DNA from: Stercorarius parasiticus
Taxonomy: Eukaryota; Chordata; Aves; Charadriiformes; Stercorariidae
Reading direction: 5' to 3'
Length of the DNA: 64,000 bases
Assembly (NCBI GenBank): GCA_013396915.1
Contig: VWZL01000359.1
Location: 1 to 64,000 of the forward strand
Position 1 is the first letter of the stretch. Every line of letters starts with the position of its first letter. Under the pieces are notes generated by a model. The model made no database searches. It saw nothing but the letters and a program-made list of their open reading frames with translations, and was not told the DNA's origin. The position numbers and the translations under genes are program-made. Below are positions 1-9,173 of the stretch, piece after piece.

Positions 1-46
1 TTTAATTTAATTTATTTTAATTTTTATTTAACTTTATTTTAACTTC
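1..46. repeat. AT-rich low-complexity tract
   Basis: The window opens in a run of short TTTAA/TTTTAA-like units with almost no G or C. It could be the tail of a larger AT-rich tract that starts outside the window. No coding or regulatory meaning is visible. Confidence 0.7.
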
Positions 47-1744
47 CCAATGGGTCAGTCCCATCAGGCAAAAGAGCATTTGATGGAAAGCTCCAGATCA
101 TTACCTGCCTTCCTCACAGGACGGCCGTGGCTTTTCCTCTTTCTCACTGCTGACCTGTAGTGGGGAGTGTTGCTTTGAAATACAGCCGTGGACACGAGGC
201 ACCTTTTACGAAAAGGAAAGAAAAAAAAAAAAGAAACAAAAATAAGGAAGCGGAAGCAACAACCGAAACCAGATCTACCTTCGTATGACAGGACTGCGGA
301 ACCCAAACCGGACTGGCTATTCACCTAACAAAACCAAACTGATTCATTTTTTTCTGGCAGAAGACTCAGTCTCAGCCCCCGCATGTCTGTAGACCAAATT
401 TGCCTCAAATTCTGATTTTCAGGTGCATGTGTTCTGAACACGTGAGGTTTTAGGCTTCTCAGAGGAACAGAAATGCAAGTCTTAGCCAAGGCTTTGGGGT
501 GATCTCTAAAGCAAGGGTGGAAAAAGGGTCTGAAGGATTTTCAAAAATTTCTCAATTTGTCTGTGCTTACTGGTGCCTCAAATTATTGTTATCTAAACAC
601 AGAGGGTTTGTATTAACTGCGTGTTTGTGCATAGCAAATACAAAAACAAAGTTTGACTTTAATAATGGAGTTGGTAGCACTGAAACACTGAATCTAAAAC
701 CCTGTAAATAGCAAATCCTTTTGTGTGTGCCCTCGAAGTCCAGACACTAATCCGTGCTGTTTGCATTGGATTTTCCCCTCCGCTTCCTCCATTTTGGTTG
801 AAAAAAAAATACAAAGTTAGCTGGTCAAACAAGTGTGCCTGCCCCATCCAAATTCATGGAGAAAATGTGTTCATTTGAGTTCAGTGCCCCAATTCATCAG
901 CCTGATCTGGGTTATCAATCTGTGTCTGCACATACCAGACCATTTAAAAACGGAAACTAGAAGAGCTTCTGACTGCTCCACGTCGGGAGCAGAAAAGTGA
1001 GTCGTACAAGTCATTCAAACAGACATCTGAAACCAACCGAACATCTTGAACTAACCCTAATAAAAATATTCTTTCCTCAGATTTTACATGCAGCATTTGG
1101 CATTGTTATCTCCTTAAACACAGCTGCTTTTTTACTATTGCTTTAGCATATGCGTATAGTCAATTCATAAATGAATGGTGATATAAATACTATGTATTAT
1201 GTGTCCATATGCCATGGCCTTGTAAACTCTTTGGGTGATACCAGCAATATTAGTTATTAAAATACCATTGTGATAAAATGGTGATGATATACCCAAACCA
1301 GTGAATGGTCTAACCCAGAAAGGCCTCAAAAAAGGAAATTTTAGTTCTCTTAAACACAAGGCACAGACAAGGTGTGGCAACCAGTAGAATGACTGAGCTC
1401 AGATACTTGCCCTGCTCTTCCTCCCCCAGAAAACGAATGTAAAAATATTCATCTTGTAGCTCAGTAGCTTTTAAGATCCACCTGGTGTGGACTTTACAGC
1501 GCACAAGGCTAGGCAAAACCAGGTTAGAGAGATGCATTTCAGCAAGTGCCGCATTTAAACAAGGTGTCACATCATGTCAAAAGAATGCCACCAGGCCTTG
1601 ATGCCATGAGAGCAAGCCAAGCTCGGCTGCCAGGTGCTGTCAGGCACCTCCAGGAGCTGCTGGGTGCCCGCAGCCCTCCCGCTGCCGTAGGGACCGTCAC
1701 CACACACCCCTTGCCGTGACTGCAGGACTGGTGCTACTGGTGGG
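47..1744. other. single-copy non-coding stretch
   Basis: No gene or repeat is recognised here. The stretch is AT-rich to about 1,560, with a short A-rich purine run near 220-240. It then becomes GC-rich (about 1,600-1,744) up to the start of an LTR. Open frames are all under 90 codons, overlap each other on both strands and have no family resemblance. Confidence 0.5.
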
Positions 1745-2094
1745 TGTCCGGGTTTGAGGTAAAACAGAACCAATTTTCTGTTCAGTTATTTTACTTCTTG
1801 GTTAAGCCTCCTCTAACTGAACTCTTGGAAACAAATGGCATATTTTTAAGGCAGTAGTCTGCTCCCAGGGTGATAAGACCTGATAGTTTATAATTTATGC
1901 CAAGGAATGGTATGCAGAGAGGCTCTTGCTTATACTTATTGCTATAACCAAGGCCAGCTAACTTTGTTAAATGCCCCATTGGAGGGTCAGAAGCAGAAGA
2001 GTGTAGAGGGGTTGCGCCTGTGGTGAGCGGCAGACGGGGCAAATGACCCAAAACAGAACAACAGGGTGTTCCATCCCATCTGCATCATGCTCAG

Positions 2095-2102
2095 TATAAA
2101 AG
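2095..2102 (+). promoter_or_regulatory. TATA box of the solo LTR
   Basis: TATAAAAG lies about 350 bases into the LTR, preceded by a block ending ATGCTCAG that is also seen upstream of the TATA box in the second LTR. It marks the expected U3 promoter. Whether it still drives transcription cannot be told from sequence. Confidence 0.5.
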
Positions 2103-2351
2103 CTGAGGGATCAAAGGGTCATCCCTCTTTCTTCAATGGCCAGCGCTGGAGGACTCTGTCTGTTCATATGGCTTTGATCCTGATCCACCTATTTCTGAAT
2201 CCCGATTCAGAATCTAGCTCCCATCCATCACTGGGTCTAGTCTGGGACTTTCCCAGTGTCTGCCAGTGATGTGATCAGCATCCTGGGAGCTAGATGTGGC
2301 TTGTATAGTATATATTTCTTCATTTTCTTTTTATTATATTATTGCTATTTC

Positions 2352-2357
2352 ATTAAA
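2352..2357 (+). promoter_or_regulatory. polyadenylation signal (ATTAAA) of the solo LTR
   Basis: ATTAAA lies about 250 bases downstream of the LTR TATA box. The same hexamer is kept in the second LTR at 13,975-13,980. This is the position expected for the LTR poly(A) signal. Confidence 0.45.
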
Positions 2358-2488
2358 ATAGTTTAGTTTCTTTTAAACTCATAAGTATCTTTCTCTCTCT
2401 TCCTCTTCTCCCTGAAGGGAGATGCTCTCCCTTTTCTGAAGGGAATCTGTTGTTCGTTTCAGTGGCTGGTCCAGCCCAAACCACAACA

Positions 2489-3221
2489 GTGGACAAACCA
2501 GTGTCCAGCACAACTGTTACTGTCATACCCTCTTGCTCTTTTAGCTCCTCTGTCCCCTGATTCCCCTGATGCCACCCCACTTTCAGCTCATGGCAGTACC
2601 GGGTTCCGGTCTGGATCCTGCAGCTTTTGAAAGCTATGGTGAACTTCCAGCGCCGTAACAATGTGGCCACTGGAAGAAACGAAGTTAAAGGCTTTGCAAA
2701 ATTAAAATCTCCCGCAAACGGGAGAAAAGTTGACAGTAAAACTGTCAACAAAAGTTTTATTTTTTAAATTAGGTACTCCTGAATAGATATCTGCAATATA
2801 CAAGTACAATAAAATATGACTATAGGTGATATATGGGGCTCAACCAGTTGGTTTTTTAATCCCCACTTTGCAAGCCCTTGGTAAAAGGCCTGACTGTTTT
2901 GTTTTTTTAAAAAGGGTGGTATTTCGGCTGAAATCCCCTCAGGACACAAAGCAGATTTGTAATCTAATCATTTATTTTCATAATTGCCTGCTATGTTATG
3001 GAGTGCTCCTATGAAGCTTTGGATATTGCAGCCCGATTGTGAAACAAGTCCTTACCCATTATCTGCCAGCAATGTTGATGCACACAGAGCTAAAGATCAG
3101 CCAAAATTTCATTACAGGAAATCGAAAACACTGGAAGATGAATGCAAAAAGCATTTGGTAGAAATTAAAGATACTGAAACAAACCCCTTTTCCTGTATTG
3201 AATTAGGAACAGAATATGTTA
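2489..3221. other. single-copy non-coding stretch with tandem hairpins
   Basis: No gene is recognised. Nothing after the LTR resembles a retroviral primer-binding site or gag leader, which supports the solo-LTR reading. Two perfect hairpins lie at 2708-2749 and are listed separately. An open frame at 2984-3364 runs into the ancient CR1 that starts near 3222 and is judged not to be a gene. Confidence 0.5.
2708..2749. other. two adjacent perfect stem-loops
   Basis: The first stem-loop is TCTCCCG-CAAA-CGGGAGA (2708-2725, seven pairs). The second is GTTGACAG-TAAAA-CTGTCAAC (2729-2749, eight pairs). They are separated by three bases and followed by a T-rich run. Both stems are perfect. The function is unknown; they may be a structured RNA element, remnant inverted repeats or chance. 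Confidence 0.5.
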
Positions 3222-3676
3222 CAAGATTCAAAGGCAGAGCTGGAAGAGATGACCGAGATCATTTAGTTTGTCATCTTGCAGAACGTGGACCTCACACTTC
3301 CATGTTAACCCCTGTTGGAACCAGAGTGTCTCTTTCAGGAGGAAAAAAATGCAATCTAAGGTAGTTATTAATGAGGTTAATTGTTAGTTATGGTTTTTGA
3401 ACCTTATTTTTGATCTGAAGTGTTTCTGTCTTCAGCTCTTCTTGATGGATGATACTATATATTTGTCTGTTCGGCTGAAGAATTATCTGCTAATAAATTT
3501 TTGTTTCCTCTGTAGATATTCACAGGCTGCACTAGCCTTGTTTTTGATAAGATAAACAGACTCCTCTCCTTGAGACCTCCTCATTTTTTTTGTCATCTTG
3601 GTAGTTCTTACTTGAATCCCCTCCAATTTTTCAATGTCCTCTTTGAATTGCTGACACCAGAAATGGACTCATTTGG
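3222..3676 (-). mobile_element. ancient CR1-type LINE fragment (3' part)
   Basis: Read on the minus strand this matches, with heavy divergence, the 3' portion of old amniote CR1 elements as I remember their consensus. The recognisable blocks on the plus strand are a line reading GATCATTTAG, a middle block with ATAAGATAAACAGA followed by CTCCTTGAG, a block with CCTCCAATTTTTCAAT, and finally ACCAGAAATGGACTC. The order and spacing agree with the consensus. Divergence is far greater than in the other CR1 copies of the window, so this is a much older insertion. No reading frame survives. Confidence 0.7.
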
Positions 3677-4762
3677 CCGGCGTGCTGCTGCCAAACATGG
3701 AGGTAATATATCCTACTTACTCCCACTCAATATTCCCCTGCCTTTAATCACTTGGCAGAAGGGCTGGGCGAGCAGCTCGTGTTCAGCGTGGCCTCCAGCT
3801 CTTTTCCAGCCTGCCACAGTTTCCTGGAAGGAAGCACTGCCCTTGCCCCAGAAGGATGCTCTGCACCCCATCTCCTCAGGTTTCTGGATGTGAGCTTGGC
3901 TGCATTAAATGCATGGTTTTTAACAACAACCAGACTATCAGGTGATGGAGTCTGCTGTGTGCCACTGCCCAGTCTGTGCCTCATTTGCCATGTCTCCTAG
4001 CTGTACATCACCAGGAACCTTCAGGAAGATGACAAAGCTTTAAGATCTATTTCATGTTCTCTCAAAGCAAAGGGTCATATTTCTGTCACAGGCACAAGCA
4101 CAGGCTCTTTGCTCAGGGACTTCTTCTCTCACAGTTTCTCTTCTAACTGCAGGTCCATTACCACTGAACTATATATATATATATATCCTATCACCAAATG
4201 GTAATAAGCCAAAGCACCAGCTTACGTACAGATTGGGTTTAGTTCTGCAAAGGATCAATTCTAGTTAATGAGAATGCTTCATCACATGAAAGTGTCTAGC
4301 AGTCACTGGCCAAGAAGTTAGAGCATTGCTTTGCTCCTCGGGGGATGATGGCCACTTATTGACATTTCAAGGAAAGCTCTTACAGTCCCCCTGGTATGTA
4401 TGCTGCAAATGAGACTGCATATGCTTATTAAGAACTGCTTTCTTCTGGTTACTTTGTGTCCTTCTGGCACTCTTCTATGGGCTTTATAATTTTGGCTTTC
4501 CAAACTGCAGAGAGCAGCTTAAAACTTGTAATTTGTCTCTTGATGCTGTAGTTGCACTTGGTTACGCCTGCGTGCGCTCAGCTCATTGCAGACCTGCCAA
4601 GCATCTCCCTGTTGGCACCAAGCTGCAACAACTTGCCAAATCCCACCGGAGATTCCCCAGTTAGCCTGATAACGGCCTGCACCTGGCATATTGCCCGCCA
4701 TGGCACTGCCCAGCCCTCCCGTGGTAGAGCCGTGGGGATGGCTGAAATGCAAGGAGGGAATG
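3677..4762. other. single-copy non-coding stretch with an (AT)8 run
   Basis: No gene or dispersed repeat is recognised. A short AT dinucleotide run of eight units lies at 4171-4186. A GC-richer patch at 3,750-3,900 gives short overlapping open frames on both strands with no family resemblance. Confidence 0.5.
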
Positions 4763-4905
4763 TCATAGAATAGAACCATAGAATCTTGGAATTGTCTAGG
4801 TTGGAAGGGACCTTTAAGATCACCGCGTTCAGCCATCAATGTAACACTACCAAAACCATCACTAAACGATGTCCGTAAGCACCACATCTACCCGTCTCAA
4901 ATACT
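4763..4905 (-). mobile_element. CR1 LINE 3'-end fragment
   Basis: The plus strand starts with the reverse complement of the CR1 3' terminal octamer repeats (TCATAGAAT, ACCATAGAATC). It then runs through the conserved block GTTGGAAGGGACCTTTAAGA, the reverse complement of the CR1 3' end. It is severely 5'-truncated, about 140 bases, and contains only 3' untranslated region and the very end of ORF2. The 5' junction near 4,905 is approximate. Confidence 0.9.
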
Positions 4906-7900
4906 GCTTCCAGCTGGGACCCAGCTCACCCTGTGCCACCAAGCAGCCAAGCCACTGTCACTCAAGCCCTGTGCTGGGTTCCCAAAAACTGGGATGCCTG
5001 CAGATTGGCAGTCTGCTGCCCCTCCAGCAAGAGAAGTCTTATGGAGTTGGGGAGGATGAACCCAGTGGGCTGCAGCTCTCAGCGCAGTTAGTGAAAATAA
5101 TAACAGTGATAAGAAAAGTGTGATTCATTCTGACAAGCCAAAAGGGAGACCCTGCTGGAGCTTGCCTGATGCTTACAGGTAGGACACAGCACCCACAGCA
5201 GCGTGGGCAGGAGAGACGAGCTGGCAGGACCTTGTTCTTGAGGTCCTGCATCGGAAATGCATGGGGAGGCTCGCTGTGCGCAGCCATGGCCACGAGCAGT
5301 GCGGAGGGCAGCTCCATCAGCCCCACGATTCAATTATCTCTTTTTCTGTTTGGCTGGCCGACAGTGAGCAGAAGGGCTGCTTAGTGTTAGGGGCAATTTG
5401 TGTCATGTATTTAGGCAGCAATGGTGCATTGCATCCCCATGAGCCACGGTGGTGCCTTTGCTCTCTCCTTCCTACCCCCTGGGCGTACACATGCACAGGA
5501 CCTGGCATCACTCAGACAAGCTGCTGTACAGCAAGATTTTTCCAGCTGGTGCTCTTTTAAAGCTTTAACTGATCCTATTAACTGTCTTTGGAGAAACACA
5601 CCTTGCAACTCTGATGAGATCACAACATCCTCGACGCCTCTGGAGGCCAGACGTTTCATTACGGGATGACTAATGGAGCAAAAAGCTTTTCTTCTTTGTG
5701 CAGGCAGACAAAATCCACATCCCCGGAGACCACTCTTCCTGCCCCACCCCCTACACATCATTTTTTACTGGATTTTCAACTACTGATTCTTAGGGGGGAA
5801 AAAAAGGGATCTGGTTCCAAGCTACAGTGGAAACCAGCCCAGTGCGCCCCCCGGAAGTGATGCGCATCGGAAGCCCTGGCCCACTGGGCACCAGCACTGA
5901 GCATGATACAGGAGCAAGCTCCAGGGGAGGACCCAAAGCTCTGCATCCAGGACAGCGAAGCAGTCATGCCCCTCCACAGCCCAGGGAAGTGGCGAAGGAG
6001 GCAGTTGCTGGGCTATTGCTCCAACCTCGCAAGAGAGGAAGGAACAGAAATCCATCTTGAGCCAGGCAGAGAGTTTACGTAGCCGGAGATCTGTTCACTG
6101 GCAGCACCGAGATTAATGCCACCTCCAGCTGATCCCAAGATGAGGAGGAGGCTGAAGTGTCATAAATGCAACTCACGGTCTTCTCCATGCACGCATGAAC
6201 ACAAACAGGGCTTGGCTGGGCTTCAGCAGCCTACAGCTACAGCAACCGATGGCGCTGAGGTTCACTTGCAGGGGCCAAGTGATAGTGAGAAGTGGTATGC
6301 TCTGATCACTGATGGATCTTGCCGTTGCTCAGGGCCCCATGCCACCACTCAGAATACTATCCTGAGCCTCAAAAAGCAAGTCTTGTGGTGACATTGCACT
6401 CCAGAAAGAATTGAGTCGGACAAAGGGACTAAGTAATTGGGCCAAATAACATGATAGGGGATATGATGTACCCACTCAGTGCCATGCTATTCTGGAGTCC
6501 TACACAATGAGTCACAGAAGCAGCTGAAGGAGAAGGTGAATCAAGTCAATTTGCAGAGGTAAAAGCCAGCTGGAACGTACCACTTCTCATTATCTGAGAG
6601 TTCATTGTATGGTGGTCACTTTCTCCTTCAACAGCTTCTGCGACTCGTCATGTAGGATTCCACAGAAGCCAAAACATCTGCACCTTCCTCATATTTCTGG
6701 TCCTGCTTGGTCTGTGTCCATACAACGACACAAAAGGGCAGCAATGTTTAAGCCAGAATTCACAGCTGTGTGTGTCACATCCCACAAAAAAAAGAAGAAA
6801 AAAAAGGACAAGATGAACTCAACAGAGTGCCGTAGGCCTGAAGTGCCTTTTGTAAAACTGGGCTGAACAAAGTACTTGAGCACACGCTACCAGGAACAGC
6901 CCTGGTGAGGATGGAGGAGACCAGTACATCCCCTGAGCCCCTCTAACTTTCAAGCACAACCTCTTAGTGCTTCATATTCCCCACAAAGCTGAGCTAATAA
7001 GTACATAAGCTCTCCCAGTCTTTTTGCCAACCCTATTTAATGCACATACAGTTCCACCTCTAATAGTTTTTGCTGCCATCCCTGTGAATCCATCATCCAA
7101 ATTATTAATATTTAAGATAACCCCTATTCTTAAGTAGTTGCAAAACTGCATTATGAAGCAGATTCATTCTTATTTGAGTGATACTGATGCAATACTACAA
7201 GCCCTTCATCATAAGGGCTGAGATCAGTGCCCGGGGGGTCCTGGACAAGAAGGGCTGCCTTGGTTAATGACAGTGTGAAGGATGCCAGGGTGTCAATAGT
7301 TACTTTTTGCCCTCGCAAGGCGAATGCATTGCTCTACACGTACAGTAGTTTTTAACTGATGGCCTGCACATGCTAAAGAGTTGCAGACACTCCTGATAAG
7401 CCTCCGTTCAAAACCTGAAAAGGCCAGGAAGTGTTTTAATGTAATTATTCTCAGCTTTTCAAAAAGCACACAGAAGAAAGCAGGCTGCTTGCTTCCGTTC
7501 TCTTCTTCCATCCTTCCTCAGCTCATTTCCTTGGCTGGAAAGAAGTTTAACACTCTCTTATCTTAACTGGGGGAAGCTGAACAGCAGGTTCATAAAAGTG
7601 ACTGAAACACTACTAGAGCTTCAGCCATTCTCCATTCTTATAATTTTTTATGTTCTTTCTCCTTTGCCACTGGCCTTTATCAAAGGCCTGTATTGATTTT
7701 TGTTATCTGTCCCTCTGCCTGCTCTCCCCCTGGTCGCTCAGATGCTTACAGGAATTTAAAAAGACTTTCAGAAATGGTGCTCTCAGCTCTGAAGGTTGTT
7801 TAGAAGGACAATGTCAAGACATTTCTTCCATTTATATTTTAGAAGCTTGTTATCTTAAAATTTGAAGATACTTTCTTTTGATGGGATGATGTTTAGCCAA

Positions 7901-8309
7901 GCATAGGTCAGATTCAGATTTCAGTTATTACCTGGGTTATAACTGAACTAACGTTTTTCCTTCATCAGAGAACTGCTACCAATATAACCATTCCTCACAC
8001 TGTAATATAATAAACTCAGGCCTTCTGCAGAAAAAGCTAAAAATAAAAAAAGGATTATGGAATTAACTTGCTGTTTTATGTACTTACAGGAATTGGGGCT
8101 GGAGTCTCTTTTTTTTTTTTGATTATTCTTTTGATACCAAGGTGCATGGGGAGAAAAGAAAAATCATCAGCAAAGTCAAGTTTTTATTTCCTGTGCTTAC
8201 TAAACAAACCCACATTTTTCTGTGAATATTTGTTCGGAAATTGTACTACATAACAAATCCCAACTGTGAACTACCTCCTCGTTCTTCACTGTAGAGCATG
8301 AACCAGTTT
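4906..8309. other. single-copy non-coding stretch
   Basis: No gene is recognised. From about 4,900 to 6,350 the sequence is GC-richer and gives many overlapping open frames of 60-120 codons on both strands. None resembles a known family, and their density is what GC-richness alone produces. An A-rich purine run lies near 6,785-6,808. From 6,900 to 8,300 the sequence is AT-rich and featureless. Confidence 0.5.
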
Positions 8310-9173
8310 ACCCGTTCACTGGGTAAAAAACTGTCTGGGTGGCCGGGCCCAAAGTGTTGTGGAAAATGGAGTTAAATCCAGTTGGTGACCAGTCACAAGT
8401 GATGTCCCCCAGGGCTCAGTCTGGAGACAGTTCTGTTTAGTATCTCTATCAACAATCTGGATGAGGGGATGAAGTGCACCCTCAGTAAGTTGGCAGATGA
8501 CACCAAGTTGGGCAGCAGTATTGATCTACTTGAGGGTAGAATGGCTCTACATAGGGATCTTGACAGGCTGTATTGATGGGCAGTGCTACAGGCTTGGGGG
8601 AAGAGTGTCTGGAAAGCTGCCTGGCCAGACCTGGAGGTGTTGATTGACAGCTGGCTGAATATGGGCCAGCAGTGTGCCAAAGTGTCCAAGAAGGCCAATA
8701 GTGTCCTGGCTTGTATCAGACATAGTGTNATTGATCTACTTGAGGGTAGAATGGCTCTACAGAGGGATCTGGACAGGCTGGATTGATGGGCAGTGCTACA
8801 GGCTTGGGGGAAGAGTGTCTGGAAAGCTGCCTGGCCAGACCTGGAGGTGTTGATTGACAGCTGGCTGAANGAGGTGGGGGTTGGTCTCTTCTCCCAGGTA
8901 ACAGGCGATAGGACAAGAGAAAATGGCCTCAAGTTGCACCAGGGGAGGTTTAGGATGGATATTAAGAAAAATTCCTTCATCAGAAGGGTTGTCAAGTGTT
9001 GGAACAGGCTGCCCAGGCAAGTGGTTGAGTGACCGTCCCTGGAAGTGTTTAAAAGATGTTTAGATGTAGTGCTGAGGGACATGATTTAGTGGTAACTTGG
9101 CAGTGTTAGGTTAACGGTTGGACCTGATGATCTTAAAGGTGTCTTCCAACCAAGACAATTCTATGATTCTATG
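8310..9173 (+). mobile_element. CR1 LINE, long 3' part, with internal duplicate and N breaks
   Basis: This is a CR1 in plus orientation. It starts within the ORF2 reverse-transcriptase region (block GGGTAAAAAACTG, then GGCCGGGCCC) and ends in the terminal octamers ATTCTATG ATTCTATG at 9173. Landmark blocks are CCCCAGGGCTCAGT, GATGACACCAAGTTGGG, GGAACAGGCTGCCCAGG and GGTTGGACCTGATGATCTTA. Two single Ns (8729, 8870) bracket a 140-bp second copy of 8520-8659. About 250 bases of normal CR1 sequence are absent between the blocks on the two sides of the Ns. Both duplicate copies also share an internal deletion of roughly 100 bases relative to the CR1 structure I remember. The reading frame is broken, and the apparent antisense open frame through it is an artefact. 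Confidence 0.92.
8730..8869 (+). repeat. N-flanked 140-bp duplicate of 8520-8659 (probable assembly error)
   Basis: The segment matches 8520-8659 at 137 of 140 positions at a constant offset of 210. The three differences (8552/8762, 8561/8771, 8571/8781) are all T in the first copy and G in the second. Exact boundaries at single Ns on both sides suggest a small contig or allelic copy placed into a scaffold gap rather than a real tandem duplication. Confidence 0.85.

Larger units (their letters stand above)
1745..2488 (+). mobile_element. ERVL-like avian solo LTR, near complete
   Basis: The 744-bp segment begins TGTCC and ends CAACA, giving TG...CA retroviral termini. Its ends are imperfect inverted repeats (TGTCCGGGTTT and AAACCACAACA). 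The five bases before it (GTGGG, 1740-1744) and after it (GTGGA, 2489-2493) match at four of five positions, as expected for an aged 5-bp target-site duplication of ERVL-type elements. Inside are a TATA box (TATAAAAG, 2095-2102) and an ATTAAA signal (2352-2357), placed as in a U3-R-U5 LTR. The block order resembles the common avian ERVL LTRs, but the subfamily is not assigned. No gag or pol follows, so this is a solo LTR. A diverged relative lies at 13,372. Confidence 0.8.

Noticed and set aside
2984..3364. 126-codon plus-strand open frame with protein-like composition
   Set aside because: Its second half overlaps the ancient inverted CR1 fossil, it lacks a convincing start and splice signals, and it matches no family.
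8393..9082. 229-codon minus-strand open frame
   Set aside because: It is the antisense of a CR1 and crosses two Ns and a duplicated segment, so it is an artefact.
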